Shown: one piece after another, positions 25,328-33,446 of the stretch
Layout: each line of letters begins with the position of its first letter
How positions within the stretch are numbered: the stretch's first letter is position 1
DNA from: an uncultured Mycoplasmatota bacterium
GTDB lineage: Bacteria; Bacillota_I; Bacilli_A; RF39; UBA660
DNA: 39,682 nucleotides
Reading direction: 5' to 3'
Assembly: GCA_946486465.1 (NCBI GenBank)
Contig: CAMLTY010000007.1
Location: 1 to 39,682, forward strand
Notes under the pieces: model-generated
Told to the model about the DNA's origin: nothing
The model's database searches: none
Seen by the model: only the letters and a program-made list of their open reading frames with translations
Translations under genes and position numbers: made by a program

Positions 25328-26168
25328 CAATTACAATTTATTAATGTCAAGAAGGGAAGTATTAATTGAGCAAGATTTAAATGAAGAGTATATAAAAAAA
25401 TTTAATCTTAGTATTGATACTATTAAAAGGAAAAAGAGAAAAAAGCTAAAACCTAAAGAATTAGATGAACTAGAAGGTATTATTAAATATTTACAAAATA
25501 TTCCTAAAGATGAAAAAATTAAGGACTACTTCTTAAGACATCTAAAAGTATTTTTAATATATGGAAATGTAAAGTTAATAGATAAAGATGCTATTGTTTT
25601 AGAACTAACAAGTAATAAAGAAACTCATATATTATATATATCAATAGAAAAAGATAATATTAATTCTACTTTAAAAGGAAAAGATTATAGAGAAGAAGTT
25701 AGCTATAAACAGCTTAATAATGATTACTATACAACTTATAAAAGAACTGAAACAAATATCTATGAAGACAAAGAAACAAGCCTTTATGAGATTAATACTA
25801 ATGATGAATTCCATGGTTTCCATAATAATAAAGAAATAGTAACAAGACTTATTTCTAATCATGACAATTACATAAAAAGTAAAAGCACAGAAAAAATATC
25901 TAGACAAGATTTAAAAGTAAATAACTATAAAGAAGTAACTAATTACTATAGAAAAGATGGGTTTCTTGTAAGAAAATATAAAAAGAAATACAGAAATAAA
26001 AAAGTTAATGAAATATTAGGATATAAAGAATACAAAATAAGTGAAGACTACAATAAGAATGATAAATATTTAAATCCAGTTGGTCATTATAAAGACTTTG
26101 ATAGAAAACTATATAATCCTTTCTTAAGAGGGAAATGTAAAGTTAAAACAATTTATGAACAAAGTTAG
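25320..26168 (+). CDS. Basic protein of unknown function
   Basis: 282 aa, Lys/Asn/Tyr-rich and soluble, without signal peptide. A basic patch (TIKRKKRKKLKPKELDELEGI) near residues 35-55 is followed by a beta-rich middle (VKLIDKDAIVLELTSNKETHILYISIEKD) and repeated YKE/YK segments at the end. The ATG overlaps the radical SAM gene by 8 nt, and AAAGGAG lies 10 nt upstream. The codon use is like the neighbours. I do not recognise it; nucleic-acid binding would fit the charge but is a guess. Confidence 0.55.
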   Translation: MNNNYNLLMSRREVLIEQDLNEEYIKKFNLSIDTIKRKKRKKLKPKELDELEGIIKYLQNIPKDEKIKDYFLRHLKVFLIYGNVKLIDKDAIVLELTSNKETHILYISIEKDNINSTLKGKDYREEVSYKQLNNDYYTTYKRTETNIYEDKETSLYEINTNDEFHGFHNNKEIVTRLISNHDNYIKSKSTEKISRQDLKVNNYKEVTNYYRKDGFLVRKYKKKYRNKKVNEILGYKEYKISEDYNKNDKYLNPVGHYKDFDRKLYNPFLRGKCKVKTIYEQS

Positions 26169-26177
26169 GTGATAATA

Positions 26178-26774
26178 ATGAATATAGATATTAAAAAATA
26201 TTTAAAAAAATTGATAGCAATGGGAGCACTTTCTTTTGTCCTAGTAACAACAGGTTGTTCTAGTAAAGAAAATAATGCTGAACCAACTAATGAAATTACA
26301 ACAGAAATTGAAAATAACAATACTGAAGAAACAACTGAAGATAGCGAAATAGTAAAATACTTTGAAGATAAAAATGAAGAAATTAATAATTTAATCTATA
26401 CAGAAAACTTTGAAAAAGCAGATGAAGTTTGGGGAGATTATTTTATAGATGCCATAGACTTTATATTTTATGACAAGGAGTATAAAGATACTAAATTTGC
26501 TGATTTAAATCCTGAAGCCCAACAAAAATGTATTGATGAACTTAAAGAAGTTGAAAATAAAATAAATAAAATTAATCCTAATTGGAAAGAAGATCTTGGA
26601 AATATTAAAGATTCTACTGCAGAAGCTTATTCTAATCTTTTAGATATTATCGAAAAATTAATTGGAACAGATAATTACAATAAAATTAAAAATATCAAAG
26701 ATAGTATTAAAGATAGCATCATAGATAGTGCAAGTGATTGGTATCAAGGCTACAAAAGTAACCATCAAAAGTGA
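26178..26774 (+). CDS. Predicted lipoprotein
   Basis: 198 aa from the ATG at 26178 (AGGTGAT upstream; the GTG at 26169 overlaps that site). A basic N-terminus and hydrophobic core (LIAMGALSFVLVTTGC) end in a lipobox VTTGCSS, so Cys is the likely lipidated residue. An acidic Glu/Asn/Thr-rich linker leads into a helical domain (FEKADEVWGDYFIDAIDFIFYDKEYKD, LNPEAQQKCIDELKEVENKIN). No family recognised; the helical domain may bind a partner at the outer face of the membrane. Last gene of the patatin operon, followed by a strong terminator. Confidence 0.7.
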   Translation: MNIDIKKYLKKLIAMGALSFVLVTTGCSSKENNAEPTNEITTEIENNNTEETTEDSEIVKYFEDKNEEINNLIYTENFEKADEVWGDYFIDAIDFIFYDKEYKDTKFADLNPEAQQKCIDELKEVENKINKINPNWKEDLGNIKDSTAEAYSNLLDIIEKLIGTDNYNKIKNIKDSIKDSIIDSASDWYQGYKSNHQK

Positions 26775-26799
26775 TTATATGTAAAGTAATCACTTTTTT
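26767..26799 (+). terminator. Intrinsic terminator of the patatin operon
   Basis: AAAAGTGATTA/TAATCACTTTT, an 11-bp perfect stem with a 9-nt loop, followed by T residues. Confidence 0.92.
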
Positions 26800-26801
26800 A
26801 C

Positions 26802-26830
26802 TTGTAAATAGACACTACTTCGATTATAAT
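26802..26830 (+). promoter_or_regulatory. Sigma-A promoter of the Ig-like anchored protein gene
   Basis: TTGTAA, 17 nt, TATAAT, directly behind the preceding terminator. Confidence 0.8.
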
Positions 26831-26856
26831 GTTTATAAGAGTAAAGGATGATATGT

Positions 26857-27570
26857 ATGGATAAACATGTTAGAATTATAACTGTAACTGCCCTTTCCTT
26901 ACTTGGAGTTCTTTGTATTGCCTCAGGAGTAATGTATAGTTCTTTACAGGCAAATAATGTAGAAGAAAAAGTATTAGTAGTAGTTGAACAAAAACAAGTA
27001 AGTAAAGAAAGTGATATTGACATAAAATTAAAAAATTTAACAATTGAAGTTAACACTCCTCTAAGTGTCAAAATAATTGACTACTTAGATAGTGCTGTCT
27101 CAGATGAAGTTCTAGCAAACTTAAAACTAGATACAAGTGAAGTTAACGTTACTGAACCAGGAACATATAATTACACAGTTACTTATAAAAAGAAGACATA
27201 TCAAGGTATTATTATTGTAAAAGAAAAAGAAGTAACAAATAATACTTTACAAAGCATAACTTTAAAAACTGTAAACATAAATGTAGGTACTGCTCTACCA
27301 ACTGATGTTAGTAACTATGTAATAGAACCCCTTACTGATGATATAAAAGCCACTATGTTAATTGACCTTAGTAAAGTTAATGTCAATACTGCAGGTAATT
27401 ATCAGTACACAATTACTTATAATAATAGCATTTATACCGGTACTATAGTAGTAACAGAAACACAACCTACATTATCAACTAATATAGGAGATACTCCTCA
27501 AGAAGAACCAACCCAAACACCACCGACAACTACTACAACAGAAGAACAAACTAATACTCAAGTTAATTAA
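26857..27570 (+). CDS. Anchored surface protein with two Ig-like repeats
   Basis: 237 aa from the ATG at 26857, 9 nt after AAAGG; the ATG at 26848 overlaps that site. A signal anchor (about 8-28, ITVTALSLLGVLCIASGVMYSS) is followed by two repeats of about 70 residues, each ending in a 'PGTYNYTVTY..K.Y.G.I.V' strand pattern (TEPGTYNYTVTYKKKTYQG and NTAGNYQYTITYNNSIYTG). This is as in bacterial Ig-like (Big/DUF5011-type) domains. The C-terminus is Thr/Pro/Gln-rich low complexity without a sorting signal. It probably decorates the membrane surface. Monocistronic. Confidence 0.7.
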   Translation: MDKHVRIITVTALSLLGVLCIASGVMYSSLQANNVEEKVLVVVEQKQVSKESDIDIKLKNLTIEVNTPLSVKIIDYLDSAVSDEVLANLKLDTSEVNVTEPGTYNYTVTYKKKTYQGIIIVKEKEVTNNTLQSITLKTVNINVGTALPTDVSNYVIEPLTDDIKATMLIDLSKVNVNTAGNYQYTITYNNSIYTGTIVVTETQPTLSTNIGDTPQEEPTQTPPTTTTTEEQTNTQVN

Positions 27571-27594
27571 AACTTCCACCAAGGGAAGTTTTTT
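27569..27594. terminator. Intrinsic terminator between the Ig-like gene and corA
   Basis: AAAACTTCC/GGAAGTTTT (9-bp stem, 6-nt loop) followed by T on plus; weaker T tract on minus. Confidence 0.88.
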
Positions 27595-28537
27595 ATAACA
27601 TATTTTTCTTTTTTAAGATAAGAGCAACTATCAAAGATAAGAGAAGTGATAATAAAAGTAACAAAACAAAAGCATAAGGATTATCAGCAAACTTACCAAA
27701 TGTAACATTCATACCCATAAAAGATGCTACCATTGTAGGTATAGAAAATACAATCGTAATACCTGCTAAGAACTTCATAATAGTATTAAGATTATTAGAT
27801 ATAATAGTAGCAACTGTATCTGTAGTACTAGATAAAATACCTCTATATAAATCAGCCATTTCTATCGCTTGATTATTTTCAATAATTGCATCTTCTAATA
27901 AGTCTTCATCCTCTTCATAAAGTTCTATTACATTACCTTTTAATATTTTATCAAGAACAACTCCATTACTCTTTAAAGCTGTAATTATATAAGTTAAACT
28001 ATTTTCAATAGAAAGTAAATTTAAAAGTTCTTGGTTCTTAGTAGCATTAAGTATATTAGACTCTGCTACTTCTATTTTACTATCTATTTCTCTTAACATC
28101 TTTAAATATAATAAAGCAAGTTTATAAATCATCTGAATAATAAATCTACTTTTCTTATAAGTATAAAACTCTTTAATCTTTCCCTTAGTAAACTCATCAA
28201 TAATACTATACTTCTGTAAACAAACTGTCACAATATAATCATTTCTAACAACTAAAATACCTATAGGTAAAGTTGTAATAGTCTTAACATTATTCTTAGT
28301 CTCATAAACAGGAACATCTAAAAGAAGCATCTTAACTCCATCTTCCTCATCAATACGAGGTTTCTCATCATCATCTATTATACTCATAATAAAGTTTTTC
28401 TTAATACCAAGAGCATTAACTACTTCATCTATCTCTACCTCTGTAGGATTAACTAAATTAACCCAGCTTCCTACTTCATATTTATCTATTCTACTAAACT
28501 CTCCACTAGTAATATCAGTATTATATATCTTTAGCAC
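27593..28537 (-). CDS. corA: CorA-type magnesium transporter
   Basis: 314 aa. The C-terminus has the two transmembrane helices of CorA with the GMN signature in FMGMNVTFG between them, preceded by the long stalk helix (AEVAESNILNAT type region). The N-terminal cytoplasmic domain is standard. It works as a pentamer carrying Mg2+ and related divalent ions. The start is GTG at 28537, fixed by AAAGGAGTGAT. It lies 24 nt after the HExxH protein gene and is the last gene of that operon. Ion choice among CorA members varies. Confidence 0.93.
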   Translation of the reverse strand: MLKIYNTDITSGEFSRIDKYEVGSWVNLVNPTEVEIDEVVNALGIKKNFIMSIIDDDEKPRIDEEDGVKMLLLDVPVYETKNNVKTITTLPIGILVVRNDYIVTVCLQKYSIIDEFTKGKIKEFYTYKKSRFIIQMIYKLALLYLKMLREIDSKIEVAESNILNATKNQELLNLLSIENSLTYIITALKSNGVVLDKILKGNVIELYEEDEDLLEDAIIENNQAIEMADLYRGILSSTTDTVATIISNNLNTIMKFLAGITIVFSIPTMVASFMGMNVTFGKFADNPYAFVLLLLLSLLLSLIVALILKKKNML

Positions 28538-28561
28538 AAAATATCACTCCTTTTAATACTT

Positions 28562-29767
28562 CTAACTTGCTTTAGTATCCCCCATATATTTAGTATTCTC
28601 TCTATCATTAGCATTCTTAATCAAAGTTAAATAAAGCTCATCCAACTTCGCATTATCGTTTTGGAAAATCAACTCATCAACAAGTTCCATCTTACCTTTG
28701 TACACAACATGACCTTCCTCTACCTTAAATTCATATCTTAACCCAGGATAAAGTTCAAACAAATCAGGCCTATCATAAATAAATTCAGCAAATAAATCAT
28801 TAATATTAACAAATTTGTCATCTATTTTTCTCAATGGATCACTTAAACTCTCCAAATCATTATTTACAATTCCTGAACAAAGCTGTGCATATGATTCATC
28901 AACTTCAAAGCCTAAAAAACTTAAATACTTTTTAGTATTATTATAAGAATACACATTAGCTAATATCTCTTCTAAATTTTTATTATAGTTAGAACCAGTA
29001 TACAAAGAATGATTATAAAAATTAACAAGAATTGTTTCTTTTATAGACATAATATCAATATAATTATTAATTATTCCATTAGCATTACAATGCAATTTAA
29101 AAACATGATAGAGTTCATGAAATAAGATATAAAGACTAAAGGAAGAACCATTATTATAAAAAGCATCAAAACAAGTTTTATTAAGTCTAACTTTATCTAA
29201 TGCAAAATCTCCACCTGTTTTATCTCCAAGATTTGCAACAAAAAAATTGATTTTCATATTCAAAACATTAGCACTGTCTAAAACCAAATGAGAAAGAACT
29301 TTCTCTATTAACTCTTTACTAAGAGTATTTTTCTTTAATAAAACGTCTTTAATAATTTTATTTCTAAGTTCTGTATCAATATAAGAAAAAGAATCTCTAT
29401 TAAAAATAATCTCTATAAGCTTAACATCTTCTTCATTATAAGAAGGAGAAGCAGATAATCTTTGTAGTACCTCATCTACTTTAGCAGTAAAATTTAACCT
29501 ATTCAATAATTCACCAAAAACTTTTGTATTCATAGAAAGATCTAATAAGTATAATGAAAGTTCTTCATCAATATCATTTTCATTTAAAGAAGATATTATA
29601 GATACGATACTATCATAACTTCTCTTTAACTCTTCATTAAAACTACCACAATATTCACAAGTAAATGTTTGAAAATTATAAGAACCTCCACAGCTTGAAC
29701 AATTAATGTTTTTACAAAAAACATTTATGCTATTAATTAAACTCTCTTTGTAATTCTGATTTAACAT
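28562..29767 (-). CDS. Zinc-ribbon protein with an HExxH metallopeptidase motif
   Basis: 401 aa, soluble. Cys23/Cys26 and Cys37/Cys40 (CSSCGGSY...CEYCG) form a zinc ribbon. A helical segment (about 45-165) follows. The motif LFHELYHVFKLH (HELYH at 217-221) is an HExxH zinc-protease motif, and LEEILANVYSY about 45 residues later could supply the third ligand, as in gluzincins. No signal peptide, so it would act inside the cell. I know no close named family. Start ATG with AAGGAG 7 nt upstream, inside the end of the 51-aa gene. Protease activity is inferred from the motif only. Confidence 0.65.
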   Translation of the reverse strand: MLNQNYKESLINSINVFCKNINCSSCGGSYNFQTFTCEYCGSFNEELKRSYDSIVSIISSLNENDIDEELSLYLLDLSMNTKVFGELLNRLNFTAKVDEVLQRLSASPSYNEEDVKLIEIIFNRDSFSYIDTELRNKIIKDVLLKKNTLSKELIEKVLSHLVLDSANVLNMKINFFVANLGDKTGGDFALDKVRLNKTCFDAFYNNGSSFSLYILFHELYHVFKLHCNANGIINNYIDIMSIKETILVNFYNHSLYTGSNYNKNLEEILANVYSYNNTKKYLSFLGFEVDESYAQLCSGIVNNDLESLSDPLRKIDDKFVNINDLFAEFIYDRPDLFELYPGLRYEFKVEEGHVVYKGKMELVDELIFQNDNAKLDELYLTLIKNANDRENTKYMGDTKAS

Positions 29768-29888
29768 CTAATAACTCCTTATATTTTTTTATTTGATATA
29801 AAATTAATAATTTCTTTTCCTCATCTTTTTCTTTAACATATAATTGTTCTAGCACTTTAATCTTCTCCTCTATACTCATATTATCCAT
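29733..29888 (-). CDS. Small charged helical protein, 51 aa
   Basis: ATG at 29888 to TAA at 29733. The ATG overlaps the fhs stop (TGATG) and has GGGGGTG 5 nt upstream. The product (MDNMSIEEKIKVLEQLYVKE and so on, ending SELQREFN) is a highly charged amphipathic helix. Its end overlaps the HExxH gene by 35 nt, so the three genes are translationally coupled. Codon structure is clean from start to stop. Function unknown; a small partner of the HExxH protein is possible. Confidence 0.65.
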   Translation of the reverse strand: MDNMSIEEKIKVLEQLYVKEKDEEKKLLILYQIKKYKELLDVKSELQREFN

Positions 29889-31483
29889 CAAAACACCCCC
29901 ATTATCTTTCCATCTACTAAATCTATATTTTCATAATTAGGCTTCTTAGGAAGTCCTGGCATTGTATAAATTTTACCAGATAGCACCGTAATAAAACCTG
30001 CTCCATTATTTATAATTAAATCTCTTACATGAAGGGCACTATCTTTAGGATATCCCAACAGTTTAGGATCATCACTTATCGAATATTGTGTTTTCGCAAC
30101 ACAAATTGGAAGATAAGATAAGCCTAATTTATCTATAAGTTTTAACTTTTCTTCTGCTACCTCACTATATTCTACATAATTAGAGTTATAAACAAGCTTA
30201 TTAAGTTTATTTATTTTATTCTTTATACTATCACTTTTATCAACAAGTAACTTAAAGTTATTTACCTCCCCACAAGACTTTATAACTGCCTTAGCAAGAT
30301 CAATCGCTCCTTCTCCACCTTTACTATAAGCTTTGCATACTTCACAAATATAACCACGACTTTTAACATAGTCTTTTATATAATTAATATCTTCTAAACT
30401 ATCATCAGTAAATTTATTAAGACAAACAACAATAGGTACATTATAATTCTTTAAATGATTAAGATGAGCATCTATATTACATATACCAGACGCAAGCGTT
30501 CCATCACCATTATATTTTAAGGCACGAACTGTAACCACTAAAACAATAGTAGAAGGAGTAATACCAGCGGTAGGGCAAACTATATCAAGAAATTTCTCAG
30601 CCCCTAAATCACTACCAAAACCAGCTTCTGTAATAACATAATCAGATAGACTCCTAGCAAGTTTTATAGAAGTAATACTACTACAACCATGAGCAATATT
30701 TGCAAAAGGTCCTCCATGAATAATAGCAGGTGTCCCTTCTAAAGTCTGTACCAAGTTAGGCTTAAAAGCATCTTTCAAAAGAACAGTCAAAGCCCCTTCA
30801 AGTTTTAAATCATGAACATAAATAGCCTCATCTTTACTATTAAAACCTACTATTATCCTAGATAATCTATTTCTTAAATCATATATATCAGTAGCAAGGC
30901 AAAATAATGCCATAACTTCACTCGCTGCTGTTATATTAAAGTGATCTAAATATTCACCGCTCTTACACTCTAATTTAACATCTCTTAAACTCCTATCATT
31001 AACATCTAGACAACGATTAAAAGTTACTGTTTTAATATCTAAACTATTCCCTTGTTCAATATGATTATAAATCGCTGCACTAATTAAGTTATTAGCAGAA
31101 GTTATCGCATGAAAGTCTCCTGTAAAATGTAAATTAATATCTTCCATTGGTACAACTTGACTATAACCTCCTCCAGTCGCCCCCCCTTTAATACCAAAAA
31201 CAGGGCCAAGCGAAGGTTCTCTTAAAGCAAGACAAATAGACTTATTAAGCTTATTAAAGGCATCGGCAAGACCAATACTAACAGTAGTCTTACCTTCTCC
31301 ATAAGGAGTAGGATTAATTGCCGTTACCAAGATAACTTTACCACTTGTTTCTCCCTTATCTTTAACTATCTTAGCTTTACTCTTACCATACATCTCTATA
31401 TCATCTAAAGAAAGATTAAGCTTACTAGCAATTGTCTTGATATCTTCTAATTTAGTATTATGAGCAATCTCTAAATCAGTCAT
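29888..31483 (-). CDS. fhs: Formate-tetrahydrofolate ligase
   Basis: 531 aa, slightly shorter than the usual 556. Family segments are intact: TAINPTPYGEGKTTVSIGL (P-loop), REPSLGPVFGIKGGATGGGYSQV, DINLHFTGDFHAI, and the C-terminal FITVLSGKIYTMPGLPKKPN. It forms 10-formyl-THF from formate and ATP, feeding purine and formyl-Met synthesis. A GGAGGTGG site precedes the ATG. It heads the fhs, small protein, HExxH, corA operon. Very confident. Confidence 0.98.
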   Translation of the reverse strand: MTDLEIAHNTKLEDIKTIASKLNLSLDDIEMYGKSKAKIVKDKGETSGKVILVTAINPTPYGEGKTTVSIGLADAFNKLNKSICLALREPSLGPVFGIKGGATGGGYSQVVPMEDINLHFTGDFHAITSANNLISAAIYNHIEQGNSLDIKTVTFNRCLDVNDRSLRDVKLECKSGEYLDHFNITAASEVMALFCLATDIYDLRNRLSRIIVGFNSKDEAIYVHDLKLEGALTVLLKDAFKPNLVQTLEGTPAIIHGGPFANIAHGCSSITSIKLARSLSDYVITEAGFGSDLGAEKFLDIVCPTAGITPSTIVLVVTVRALKYNGDGTLASGICNIDAHLNHLKNYNVPIVVCLNKFTDDSLEDINYIKDYVKSRGYICEVCKAYSKGGEGAIDLAKAVIKSCGEVNNFKLLVDKSDSIKNKINKLNKLVYNSNYVEYSEVAEEKLKLIDKLGLSYLPICVAKTQYSISDDPKLLGYPKDSALHVRDLIINNGAGFITVLSGKIYTMPGLPKKPNYENIDLVDGKIMGVF

Positions 31484-31534
31484 TATACCACCTCCAAAAC
31501 TACTCTTATTATATGCTAAATCTAAAGAAAAAAC

Positions 31535-31550
31535 TAGTCATAAAAGACTA
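31535..31550 (-). terminator. Weak terminator-like hairpin between the unknown gene and fhs
   Basis: On the minus strand TAGTC-TTTTAT-GACTA followed, one base later, by six T. The 5-bp stem is short. A TATAAT-like -10 follows before fhs without a clear -35. Confidence 0.4.
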
Positions 31551-32528
31551 ATTATTTTTATAAATAGAATAACTCTTCACCTTGACCTCATCTAAGCCAA
31601 TTTTAAAATCATTACTTTGTGATTCTAAATTATCCAAATATTTCTTAACTTCGTCTATATCCTGATTAAGCATATTATTAAATTCATCTTTCTTATACTC
31701 ATTTATACACTGAATCTTTTCTAATAATTTAGATAAAGCATAACTAACATATGCTCTTCCCAGATCTATACATTTATCTTTATTAAATGTATCATCTTCT
31801 AAAATAAATCCCTCATCTTCATTACCAATAATAACTTTATTATAAGTTATAGGATTAGAAAACATCCAAAAAGAATCTTTAATAACAGGAGTTAGAGCAA
31901 TATCAAAACTAGCATCTTTGCTTTCAAAACTACAATTATTTATTTTAAATTCAGAAACACCATTAAGTGATACTGTTTTTATATTACCATTAGAATCATT
32001 AAAGTTAACTTTATCCCCCATATAGTTCAGTCTTCTTATATTAACATTTTTACTATACACCTCTAAGGAATCACTACTAATAACAACATCTCTCAAATTA
32101 CATTTATCACCAGATATTTCTATCTTTTTAGCATCTCTCACTTCCAAGTCACAAAAACCATGACCATAAAGAAGATACTGAGAGTCTTCAATAACAACAT
32201 GAGCACTCTCTTTTCCAAGCTTATCACAAAGATTAAGTACTATATCAACACCTTCATTACCATATATACTAAAACTTTCAATATTATCATCACTACTAGA
32301 CACTATTACCTTAGAACAATTATTAACATCTAAAGCACCAGATAAGTAAAAATCTTTAAACCAAATATGAGAAACATTATCTCGTAATCTACCACTCTTA
32401 GAATATATTTTACGAATATTAAAAAGATAGTTTAATAAATTAATAGAATATTCCCTATCATCACCATCTAATTTATATATAATTCTCTCTTTTTTTAAAT
32501 CTTTAATTAGTTTGTTTATAATTTGCAT
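31548..32528 (-). CDS. Soluble beta-rich protein of unknown function
   Basis: 326 aa. Residues 50-230 show short repeated beta units with regularly spaced hydrophobic residues and many Asn/Ser/Asp turns (SKVIVSSSDDNIESFSIYGNEG, DLEVRDAKKIEISGDKCNLRDVVISSDSLEVYSKNVN where each part is a short strand). This suggests a right-handed beta-helix or similar solenoid. The C-terminal 70 residues are helical (ALSKLLEKIQCINEYKKDEF). No signal peptide or anchor, so cytoplasmic. It follows the kinase gene by 39 nt and has an AAAGGAG site. I do not recognise a family. Confidence 0.55.
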   Translation of the reverse strand: MQIINKLIKDLKKERIIYKLDGDDREYSINLLNYLFNIRKIYSKSGRLRDNVSHIWFKDFYLSGALDVNNCSKVIVSSSDDNIESFSIYGNEGVDIVLNLCDKLGKESAHVVIEDSQYLLYGHGFCDLEVRDAKKIEISGDKCNLRDVVISSDSLEVYSKNVNIRRLNYMGDKVNFNDSNGNIKTVSLNGVSEFKINNCSFESKDASFDIALTPVIKDSFWMFSNPITYNKVIIGNEDEGFILEDDTFNKDKCIDLGRAYVSYALSKLLEKIQCINEYKKDEFNNMLNQDIDEVKKYLDNLESQSNDFKIGLDEVKVKSYSIYKNN

Positions 32529-32567
32529 ATTGCATCTCCTTTTCTCTATATTATAAGAAAAAAAATT

Positions 32568-33233
32568 CTATAACTCAAGTTCTTTTCTAACTACATTATA
32601 AACCTCTCTACTTATATCATCAATACTACGTAACACCCCATCTTTACTACACTCTATTATTTTAAAGTTATACTTATCTGCCACATATAAACTATTATCA
32701 TAGACTTTATCTAAAAAGGCATTATCTTTCTCATTAATATCTCCTTCTACTCCTTCAGTATCTCTATTTTTTCTAAGAGTATTAGCAAAGTTTTTATCTA
32801 GTTTTAAAAAGATAACTAAATCAGGTTTCTTAAGACCGAGTCTATTATATTCATAGTCTGTTATATAGTTTAAGAACTCATCTCTTTTTTCTCGTTCAAA
32901 TAGCGACCCTTGATAGATTAAATTAGATGTTGTATATCTATCTAACAAGACTATCTTACCACTATTTAAAGCATCTTTTAATTCCATGTGATAAGCATAA
33001 AATCTATCTAATGCATAAAAACTACTAATTGCATAAGGTCCAATATCTTCTTTTTTACCTAAATTACCTTTTAAGTATTCTTCTACTAAACTAGCCCCTA
33101 CACTACCATAACTAGGAAAATGATGATAGATTACCTCTTTTCCTGAATTAATTAATTTGTTATATAATTCTTTAATTTGTGTAGTCTTACCAACTCCATC
33201 ACTAACTCCTTCAATTACTATTAACTTTCCCAT
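32568..33233 (-). CDS. tmk: Thymidylate kinase
   Basis: 221 aa. P-loop GVSDGVGKTT (residues 9-18), DR(Y/H) motif DRYTTSNLIYQGS (about residue 97), and a LID region with Arg (RKNRDTEGV). Where the common bacterial form has TREPG, this protein has HHFPSYGSVGASLVEEYLKG, followed by PYAISSFYALDR. That puts it with the FPxYxS subtype also seen in other low-GC bacteria and eukaryotes. It phosphorylates dTMP to dTDP. GGAGG precedes the ATG by 7 nt. Confident as a dTMP-kinase-family enzyme. Confidence 0.88.
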   Translation of the reverse strand: MGKLIVIEGVSDGVGKTTQIKELYNKLINSGKEVIYHHFPSYGSVGASLVEEYLKGNLGKKEDIGPYAISSFYALDRFYAYHMELKDALNSGKIVLLDRYTTSNLIYQGSLFEREKRDEFLNYITDYEYNRLGLKKPDLVIFLKLDKNFANTLRKNRDTEGVEGDINEKDNAFLDKVYDNSLYVADKYNFKIIECSKDGVLRSIDDISREVYNVVRKELEL

Positions 33234-33282
33234 ATCTTAACCTCCTAAAAATATTATAAATGAAAAAAAATAAAATTTATAT

Positions 33283-33381
33283 GAATTTTTAAAATTCAAG
33301 AAATTTTTATTCTGAATTTTGTAAATTCCCCTAGCGAATTTACAAAATTGGCTCAAAAAACACCTCGAATTTACAAAATTC
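33283..33381. repeat. Cluster of four GAATTTT-type 15-nt palindromic elements
   Basis: GAATTTTTAAAATTC (33283-33297), GAATTTTGTAAATTC (33314-33328), GAATTTACAAAATTG (33336-33350) and GAATTTACAAAATTC (33367-33381). The second and fourth are exact reverse complements, and the third differs by one base. The second and third can form a 14-bp hairpin with a CCCTAGC loop. The region has no gene; it is the upstream region of the adhesin-sortase operon. Confidence 0.75.
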
Positions 33382-33386
33382 ATAGT

Positions 33387-33415
33387 TTGCATCTTTTTTT
33401 AGTCCATGCTAGAGT
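33387..33415 (+). promoter_or_regulatory. Tentative promoter of the adhesin-sortase operon
   Basis: TTGCAT, 17 nt, TAGAGT, about 31 nt before the ATG at 33447 and directly after the palindrome cluster. The hexamers are only partly consensus. Confidence 0.4.
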
Positions 33416-33446
33416 AAGTCTCGTTAAGAAAAAAGGAGGAAAATTT

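Noticed and set aside
31175-31195. A run of C on plus within fhs resembling a slippage tract.
   Set aside because: It is the conserved GGATGGG coding segment of formate-THF ligase (Gly codons) and is explained by protein sequence.
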